From the NCBI RefSeq assembly GCF_000731955.1, contig NZ_JNCK01000001.1, forward strand, positions 248,001-312,000: 64,000 bases of DNA, written 5' to 3'. A model generated the notes under the pieces. That model was not told the origin of the DNA. It saw only the letters and a program-made list of their open reading frames with translations, and did no database searches. Positions within the stretch are counted from its first letter, which is position 1; each line of letters starts with the position of its first letter. The DNA comes from Halomonas zincidurans B6 (GTDB lineage Bacteria; Pseudomonadota; Gammaproteobacteria; Pseudomonadales; Halomonadaceae). This document shows, piece after piece, positions 55,575 through 64,000 of the stretch. Made by a program: the position numbers and the translations under genes.

Positions 55575-57863
55575 ATGACGCTGGCACATACTCTGGGCTA
55601 CCCCCGCATAGGCGCTGGGCGCGAGCTGAAGAAAGCCGTCGAAGCCTATTGGCAGGGCGAGAGCGACCAGGCAACGCTTCAAGCCACTGGCGCCGAGCTG
55701 CGCGCCCGGCACTGGCAGGCGCAGCGCGACGCCGGGCTGGATTTCGTCACGGTCGGCGACTTCGCCTTCTACGATCAGGTGCTCAACGTCTCGGCGCTGA
55801 TCGGCGCCGTGCCGCCGCGCTTTGGCGATGTCGCGGGCGCGATCGATCTCGATACCACGTTCCGCATGGCCCGCGGGCGGGCGCCGACCGGCACGCCGGC
55901 CGCCGCCTGCGAGATGACCAAGTATTTCGATACCAACTACCACTATCTGGTCCCCGAACTGCAGCCGGGCCAGACCTTTCGCGTCGCCAGCGAGCAGTTG
56001 TTCCGCGAGGTCGACGAAGCCCATGGCGCCGGCCATCCGGTCAAGGTCGCGCTGACCGGTCCGCTGACCTGGCTGTGGCTGGGCAAGGAGAAAGCGGCGG
56101 CGGGCTTCGAGCGGCTCGAACTGCTCGACGGCCTGGTCGCCGTCTACGGCGAGATTCTCGCGCGGCTCGCCGGGCAGGGTGTGGAATGGGTCCAGCTCGA
56201 CGAGCCGGCGCTGGTCCAGGATCTGCCGCGCGCCTGGCAGCAGGCCTATGAGACGGCCTACAACAAGCTGCAGTCGGCACCGGTCAAGCTATTGGTGGCG
56301 AGCTATTTCGGCGAACTGGGCGACAATCTGAACCTGGCCGCCGGGCTGCCGGTGGATGCCCTGCACGTCGATTGCGTGCGCGCCCCGGAGCAGCTCGAGC
56401 GGGTGCTCGACCGGCTGCCGGCCTACAAGATTCTCTCGCTGGGGGCGATCGACGGGCGCAACATCTGGCGCGCCGACCTGGCGGCGCTGCGCGAGAGCCT
56501 GGCCACCGCGCGCATGCGCCTCGGCGAGCGGCTGTGGCTGGCGCCGAGTTGCTCGCTGCTGCACGTGCCGGTGGATCTCGGCGCCGAAACCCGGCTCGAC
56601 CCGGAACTCAAGCGCTGGCTGGCCTTCGCCCGCCAGAAGCTCGACGAGGTGGCGACCCTGGCGCGGCTGCTCGACGGCCGCGGCGAGGCTGCCGATCACG
56701 CCTATCTCCAGGCCGCCAGCGAAGCGCTCGAGTCGCGCCGCCAGTCGACGCGCATCCACAAGCCGGCCATCGGCGAGCGATTGGCGGCGGTGAGCGCCGC
56801 GGATGCCCGGCGTCCGAGTGGCTACCCGCAGCGCGCCCGGACCCAGCGCGCGCGGCTCGACCTGCCGCTGTTCCCGACCACCACCATCGGCTCGTTCCCG
56901 CAGACCGGCGAGATTCGCGCCGCCCGGCGCGCCTTCAAGCGCGGCGAGCTCGACGCGGCGGCCTACGAGGCGCGTATGCGCGAGGAGATCGCCTTCGCCG
57001 TCGAGCGCCAGCAAGCGCTGGGCCTCGACATGCTGGTGCACGGCGAGCCGGAGCGTAACGACATGGTCGAATACTTCGGCGAGCAGCTCGACGGCTTCGC
57101 CTTCACCGACAACGGCTGGGTACAGAGCTATGGCTCGCGCTGCGTCAAGCCGCCGGTGATCTTCGGCGATGTCAGCCGGCCCGCGGCGATGACGGTGCGT
57201 TGGAGCGAGTACGCCCAATCGCTCACCGACAAGCCGATGAAGGGCATGCTGACCGGCCCGGTGACCATCCTGCAGTGGTCGTTCGTGCGTGACGATCAGC
57301 CGCGCGAGACCTCGTGCCGGCAGATCGCCCTGGCGCTGCGCGACGAGGTCGCTGATCTCGAGGCGGCCGGCATCCAGGCGATCCAGATCGACGAGCCGGC
57401 GCTGCGCGAAGGGCTGCCGCTGCGCCGGGCGCACTGGCAGCGCTACCTCGACTGGGCGGTCGAGTGCTTTCAACTATCGGCCGCCGTGGCGCGTGACGAG
57501 ACGCAGATCCATACCCACATGTGCTATTCCGAGTTCAACGACATCATCGAGGCGATCGCCGCGCTGGATGCCGACGTGATCACCATCGAAACCTCGCGCT
57601 CGGACATGGAGCTGCTCGACGCCTTCCAGGAGTTCGCCTACCCCAACGAGATCGGGCCGGGGGTCTATGACATCCATTCGCCGAATATTCCCCAGGTCGA
57701 CTGGATGGTTCAACTGATGGACAAGGCCGCCGAGAAGGTGCCCGCCGAGCGGCTGTGGGTCAATCCGGACTGTGGCCTCAAGACCCGCGGCTGGGCCGAA
57801 GTCGAGCCGGCCCTGGCCAACATGGTCGAGGCGGCCAGGGTGCTGCGCAAGCGCCATGGCTGA
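55575..57863 (+). CDS. metE: Cobalamin-independent methionine synthase
   Basis: This 762-residue enzyme transfers a methyl group from methyl-tetrahydrofolate (polyglutamate) to homocysteine. The N-terminal half begins LAHTLGYPRIGAGRELKKA. The catalytic C-terminal barrel has FPTTTIGSFPQT, VHGEPERNDMVEYF and the zinc ligands His and Cys in IHTHMCYSEF, with the last Cys in NPDCGLKTRGW. ATG 55575 has GAGGA upstream. Full length, and divergent from metR. Confidence 0.97.
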   Translation: MTLAHTLGYPRIGAGRELKKAVEAYWQGESDQATLQATGAELRARHWQAQRDAGLDFVTVGDFAFYDQVLNVSALIGAVPPRFGDVAGAIDLDTTFRMARGRAPTGTPAAACEMTKYFDTNYHYLVPELQPGQTFRVASEQLFREVDEAHGAGHPVKVALTGPLTWLWLGKEKAAAGFERLELLDGLVAVYGEILARLAGQGVEWVQLDEPALVQDLPRAWQQAYETAYNKLQSAPVKLLVASYFGELGDNLNLAAGLPVDALHVDCVRAPEQLERVLDRLPAYKILSLGAIDGRNIWRADLAALRESLATARMRLGERLWLAPSCSLLHVPVDLGAETRLDPELKRWLAFARQKLDEVATLARLLDGRGEAADHAYLQAASEALESRRQSTRIHKPAIGERLAAVSAADARRPSGYPQRARTQRARLDLPLFPTTTIGSFPQTGEIRAARRAFKRGELDAAAYEARMREEIAFAVERQQALGLDMLVHGEPERNDMVEYFGEQLDGFAFTDNGWVQSYGSRCVKPPVIFGDVSRPAAMTVRWSEYAQSLTDKPMKGMLTGPVTILQWSFVRDDQPRETSCRQIALALRDEVADLEAAGIQAIQIDEPALREGLPLRRAHWQRYLDWAVECFQLSAAVARDETQIHTHMCYSEFNDIIEAIAALDADVITIETSRSDMELLDAFQEFAYPNEIGPGVYDIHSPNIPQVDWMVQLMDKAAEKVPAERLWVNPDCGLKTRGWAEVEPALANMVEAARVLRKRHG

Positions 57864-57976
57864 GGTGTGATCCTGGCGCAGAAAAACGACCGCTGTGGCG
57901 ATCCCGCAGCGGTCTGCAAGACTGTGGACAGGGCATCGAGCGCCAGTGATAATCGTTTAAATCGAATGGTGAGCGC

Positions 57977-58007
57977 GGTTTTTTGCGATTTTCATTTCAA
58001 AAAAACC
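57977..58007. promoter_or_regulatory. AT-rich inverted repeat ahead of azoR
   Basis: GGTTTTTT (57977-57984) is mirrored by AAAAAACC (58000-58007) with a 15-base spacer, 42 bases before the azoreductase start. It could be an operator. The preceding gap also holds a GC hairpin (57888-57914) after metE without a T-run. Confidence 0.4.
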
Positions 58008-58048
58008 ATCCAATAATGTCGCCATTACTTCACTTTAGAGAACTGGAA

Positions 58049-58666
58049 ATGACGACCCCGACCAAGATACTGTTGCTGACTAGTTCGATCCTCGGCGATG
58101 GTGGCCAATCCCGTGGACTGGCCGAGCATTTCAAGCATCAGGTCGCCGAGCGTGGCGATGTGCAGATCACCGAGCGTGACCTGGTGGCCGATGCACTGCC
58201 GCATCTGGACAGCGCCGAATTCGCCAGCTGGATGGTGGCCGAGGAGGAGCGCAGCGCCGAACAGCGCGAACTGGCGGCACGCTCCGAGGCGGCGCTCGCC
58301 GAGCTGTTCGCTCACGATGTGCTGGTACTGGCGGTGCCGCTCTACAATCTGGGCATTCCATCGCAGCTCAAGGCCTGGTTCGACCGGGTGCTGCGCGCCG
58401 GCCAGACCTTTCGCTACACAGAAAATGGGCCGCAGGGGTTGGTCGAGAGCAAGCGCGCCGTGATACTGGCTGCGCGTGGCGGCCAGTACGTCGGCACCGC
58501 GCTCGATTCGCAGACGCCTCATCTTCGCCACATGCTGGGGCTGATGGGCATCGAGGAGGTCGATTTCGTCTACGCCGAGGGGCTGGCGATGGGCGATCGA
58601 CATCGCGAGGCGTCGATCGGCGAAGCCAGGCAGGCGATCGGCCATTACGTTTCATCGCGGCTCTGA
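58049..58666 (+). CDS. azoR: FMN-dependent NADH-azoreductase / quinone reductase
   Basis: This 205-residue flavodoxin-fold protein has the FMN-binding start KILLLTSSILGDGGQSRGLA, then VLAVPLYNLGIPSQLKAWFD and AARGGQY, the AzoR family signature. It reduces quinones and azo compounds with NADH, probably as protection against thiol or quinone stress. ATG 58049 (MTTPTK) is chosen; an in-frame start at 57983 would cover the upstream inverted repeat. The doxX gene follows 34 bases later. Confidence 0.93.
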   Translation: MTTPTKILLLTSSILGDGGQSRGLAEHFKHQVAERGDVQITERDLVADALPHLDSAEFASWMVAEEERSAEQRELAARSEAALAELFAHDVLVLAVPLYNLGIPSQLKAWFDRVLRAGQTFRYTENGPQGLVESKRAVILAARGGQYVGTALDSQTPHLRHMLGLMGIEEVDFVYAEGLAMGDRHREASIGEARQAIGHYVSSRL

Positions 58667-58700
58667 TCGCGCGGCCGAGAGAAAACTGGGAGAAACTGTC

Positions 58701-59105
58701 ATGCGTCAACTGCTGCAAAACGATGATCTGGGGAAACTGATCATTCGCCTGAGCGTCGGGGTCCTGATTCTGTTCCACGGCATCAACAAGGTCCTTAACC
58801 CGGGGAGTTTCGACTGGCTGGGGCAGATGCTCTCGGGCGTCGGTCTACCGGCATTCATCGCCTACGGCGTAGTGCTGGGCGAGATCGTCGGGCCGCTCAT
58901 GGCGATTCTTGGCTGGCAGGCGCGGATCGGCGGTCTGCTGATGGCGGCCAACATGGTCGTGGCTATCGTGTTGGTGCACCTGCCGCAGTTCTGGACGCTC
59001 AACGATCAGGGTGGCTGGACGCTGGAACTGCAGGGCATGTTTCTCTTCGGTGCGCTGGCGGTGATGTTCCTGGGTAGCGGACGCATGGCGATAAAGCCCG
59101 ACTGA
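58701..59105 (+). CDS. DoxX-family membrane protein
   Basis: This 134-residue protein has four hydrophobic helices and the DoxX opening KLIIRLSVGVLILFHGINKV, with GVVLGEIVGPLMAILGWQAR in the middle. DoxX proteins are often linked to thiosulfate or quinone/redox stress handling. Its pairing with an azoreductase fits that, but no direct activity is shown. GGGAGAAA precedes ATG 58701. Confidence 0.88.
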   Translation: MRQLLQNDDLGKLIIRLSVGVLILFHGINKVLNPGSFDWLGQMLSGVGLPAFIAYGVVLGEIVGPLMAILGWQARIGGLLMAANMVVAIVLVHLPQFWTLNDQGGWTLELQGMFLFGALAVMFLGSGRMAIKPD

Positions 59106-59284
59106 TCATGGTCCGGAGGCGTCGCGGCGGCCGTCTTGCTGGTTCGAGGCTTGCTGTGGCGGCCGTCGTCCATGTCTCTTGCGGCGTTGCCCCGCGCGGC
59201 ATGCCCTTCGGGTGTCGTTCACCGAACGTCGCTGGTGGTCTACCATGGAAGAGTTCAACACACTGACGGATCAGGAAAAATATC

Positions 59285-59725
59285 ATGCAATATCTGCACA
59301 CCATGGTTCGCGTCAGCGATCTCGATGCTTCCCTGCATTTCTACTGCGAACTGCTGGGACTCGAGGAGATCAGCCGCCAGGAGAGCGAGAAGGGTCGCTT
59401 CACGCTGATCTTTCTCGCCGCGCCGGAGGACCGGCAGCGTGCCCGGGAGGAGCGCACCGCGATGCTCGAGCTGACCTGCAACTGGGACCCCGAGGAGTAC
59501 TCCGGCGGGCGCAATTTCGGCCACTTGGCCTATCGCGTCGAGGATATCTATGCTTTGTGCGAACGCCTTGAGGCCAACGGCGTGACCATCAACCGCCCGC
59601 CGCGCGACGGCCACATGGCCTTCGTCCGCTCGCCCGACGGCATCTCCATCGAGCTGCTGCAGCAGGGCGACGCACTGCCGCCGCAGGAGCCTTGGGCGTC
59701 GATGGAAAATACCGGCAGCTGGTAA
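59285..59725 (+). CDS. gloA: VOC-family protein, lactoylglutathione lyase-like
   Basis: This 146-residue glyoxalase-fold protein has MQYLHTMVRVSDLDASLHFY, CELLGLEEISR, LELTCNWDPEEYSGGRNFGH and DPDGISIELLQ-like PDGISIELLQ. Metal ligands His, Glu, His and Glu are at the usual places. It resembles GloA, which isomerises the methylglyoxal-glutathione hemithioacetal, though an exact substrate is not proven. AGGA precedes ATG 59285. The 179 bases upstream hold no other gene. Confidence 0.85.
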   Translation: MQYLHTMVRVSDLDASLHFYCELLGLEEISRQESEKGRFTLIFLAAPEDRQRAREERTAMLELTCNWDPEEYSGGRNFGHLAYRVEDIYALCERLEANGVTINRPPRDGHMAFVRSPDGISIELLQQGDALPPQEPWASMENTGSW

Positions 59726-60113
59726 GGGAGTCCATGAAAGGAGCGATCGGATGGCCAGGGCATACTCTCCCATGCCGAGCGCTTCGAGCACGTCACGGCC
59801 ACATGCAACATGGCCACATGCAACGTGGTACGTGGCGTTTTCAGACAAGCGGTTTGCCGACAGGGTGGCGGGCCATGCGCCAAAGGGTCTACCCTAAAGC
59901 TGTTATTCCGGCTTGGAAAGGCTGGCGTCGCGGTGGCGGCTGTCAGCATTCATGTCCCGCCAAGGAGTGGCGTGGTCTCATCACGGCCGGACCGAACGGC
60001 GCAATGCAAGCTGGCGAATAGCGTCGGATTGACAACCGGAGCCGAGCGATATCGCCACGACGGCGAATCGAAGACTGCAACCATCCCGGTGGCGGAAGGA
60101 GAAAAGGATTTCC
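59726..60113. other. 388-bp gap with a 15-bp direct repeat, no supported gene
   Basis: Two tandem copies of a 15-bp unit beginning GGCCACATGCAAC lie at 59797-59826. Frames here are short and shadow-like. The stretch just before 60114 contains AAAAGGA, the ribosome site of the diguanylate cyclase. No RNA gene or riboswitch was recognised. Confidence 0.5.
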
Positions 60114-61268
60114 ATGAACGGCAAGTTCCGTAACCTCGGAAGCTGGCGCGCATTGTCGCTACCCGCCTGTCCGCTACCCGCGGATCGTCAGCGCTATTTC
60201 TACACGCTGTCGCAGCTCTACCTGATCGCGGCCGTCGTCTACCTGTTCGATTTCATTCCGATGTTCTGGCTGCTGAGCGATACGCGGCTATTCATCATCA
60301 GCGTGACCGGGCTGGGCATGACCGTGGTCGCCCGCGAGCTGCATCGGCGGGGCCACATGGGCGCCGGCGTATCGCTGATGCTGAGCATGATGACGGCGCA
60401 TATGCTGGCCTCGATCGGCACGTACGGCAGTGGCCTGGGCTTCGAGCTGTATTTCGCGCTGATCCTGCTGGTCACCTACATCAGCGCCTTGCGCCAGATC
60501 GCCAAGCTCGGGGTCAGCCTGGCGGTGATGGGCCTGACGACCTATCAATTGATGGGAACCCCCGAAGTGACGCTCGTCGACAGGCTGGGAGGCTGGGCGC
60601 CCCAGGTCCTGCTGATCGCCAATCTGGCGACCGTAGGAGTGCTGTTCGCGGTGATTCTGCGCCGCTTGGAGGGGGTTTCCCAACGCCTCGAGATCAGCTA
60701 TCGGCGTCAGGCCCATCACGATGCCCTGACCGGGGTGTTCAATCGGCGTGCCGTGCTGCACGAGATCGAGCTCGCGCTGGACAATGCGCGGCCGTTTGCG
60801 CTGCTGATGATCGACATCGACCATTTCAAGACGATCAACGACCGCTATGGGCACAAGCTTGGCGACCGAGCGCTGTGTCATCTGGTGGAGTGCCTGCGGG
60901 TGAGTCTGCGCGACGAGGATACCCTGGGCCGTTACGGCGGCGAGGAGTTCATCGCCGTGCTGCACGGCAAGAGCCATGGCGAGGCGCTGTGTGCCGCCGA
61001 GCGTCTGGCCTCGGCCGTGCGCGAAACGTCCTACGCGCTTGAGAGTGGCGCCTTGAACATGACCCTCAGCATCGGTGTGGCGGTCGATGGCGAGGCCCAG
61101 GATATCGACAACCTGATCGCGCTGGCCGACCGGCGACTCTACCAGGCCAAGCGCGACGGTCGCGACCGGGTCTGTGGCACCGACACCCCGGCGATGCAAG
61201 GCGAGATACCGGTGGTGCTCGACAGGGCGGCCGAACAGATGCGCGCGGTGTTCGAGCGGGCCAGCTGA
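60114..61268 (+). CDS. Membrane-bound diguanylate cyclase (GGDEF)
   Basis: This 384-residue protein has about six membrane helices in residues 25-190 and a cytoplasmic GGDEF domain. The catalytic motif is GGEEF at 275-279, with DIDHFKTINDRYGHKLGD as the metal and substrate segment, and HDALTGVFNRRA at the domain start. It should make c-di-GMP. No clear inhibitory RxxD site was seen just upstream of the motif (RDEDTLGRYGG has RDED, which could serve). AAAGGA precedes ATG 60114. It is convergent with valS. Confidence 0.93.
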   Translation: MNGKFRNLGSWRALSLPACPLPADRQRYFYTLSQLYLIAAVVYLFDFIPMFWLLSDTRLFIISVTGLGMTVVARELHRRGHMGAGVSLMLSMMTAHMLASIGTYGSGLGFELYFALILLVTYISALRQIAKLGVSLAVMGLTTYQLMGTPEVTLVDRLGGWAPQVLLIANLATVGVLFAVILRRLEGVSQRLEISYRRQAHHDALTGVFNRRAVLHEIELALDNARPFALLMIDIDHFKTINDRYGHKLGDRALCHLVECLRVSLRDEDTLGRYGGEEFIAVLHGKSHGEALCAAERLASAVRETSYALESGALNMTLSIGVAVDGEAQDIDNLIALADRRLYQAKRDGRDRVCGTDTPAMQGEIPVVLDRAAEQMRAVFERAS

Positions 61269-61287
61269 CCCGCTGCCCTGCGGTCGC

Positions 61288-63999
<2,712 letters not shown>

Positions 64000-64000
64000 G

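Noticed and set aside
57888..57914. Terminator after metE
   Set aside because: A GC stem exists but no T-run follows on the plus strand, so it was only mentioned with the azoR upstream region.

Overview
The window is about 64 kb of high-GC DNA from a gammaproteobacterial chromosome, most likely a Halomonas-type bacterium (Halomonadaceae). Three things suggest this: the gene order ileS-lspA-fkpB-ispH followed by minor type IV pilin genes and a thiO-type oxidase (the Pseudomonas/Halomonas arrangement), the monomeric NADP isocitrate dehydrogenase, and the codon bias. The genus is an inference. No rRNA, tRNA or CRISPR array was seen.

Layout. 1-2839: 3' end of ileS, then lspA, fkpB and ispH. 2965-9694: an AT-richer minor pilin cluster (fimT, pilV, pilW, pilX, pilY1, pilE) plus a convergent second fimT/gspH gene. 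9788-13202: a thiO glycine-oxidase pseudogene split by a complete IS66-type element (8-bp target duplication) and also carrying an in-frame stop. 13229-13785: a toxin-antitoxin pair. 13932-22403: housekeeping genes (nadE, bamD, rluD, pgeF, clpB with a sigma-32-type promoter), with heptanucleotide and 20-bp tandem repeats between them. 21963-23335: a two-gene sulfur/persulfide unit. 23911-29631: icd, an aspartic protease, a lipoprotein, a patch of gene remnants and gnd. 29772-34123: nrdB and nrdA, with two NrdR-like boxes upstream of nrdA.

34519-51480 is the accessory heart of the window, an acid-sugar catabolic island. A LacI-type regulator faces a 16-bp palindromic operator and a long operon: ltnD, otnK, otnC, otnI, denD, a TRAP transporter (dctPQM), an aldehyde dehydrogenase, a tartrate/malate-type dehydrogenase and a hydroxyisobutyrate-dehydrogenase-family reductase. 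Converging on it is apnO-oiaX-oiaK, which encodes a D-apionate oxidoisomerase-like protein, a RuBisCO-like protein and a DUF1537 kinase; this operon is divergent from a FadR-type regulator. Family knowledge predicts that L-threonate and D-erythronate are taken to dihydroxyacetone phosphate, and D-apionate to 3-phosphoglycerate plus glycolate. A 199-bp MITE-like element sits in the stop codon of dctP.

51668-63999: an RstAB-like two-component system, a lipocalin-like protein, metR/metE, an azoreductase, DoxX, a VOC-family protein, a membrane diguanylate cyclase, and the 3' part of valS running off the window.
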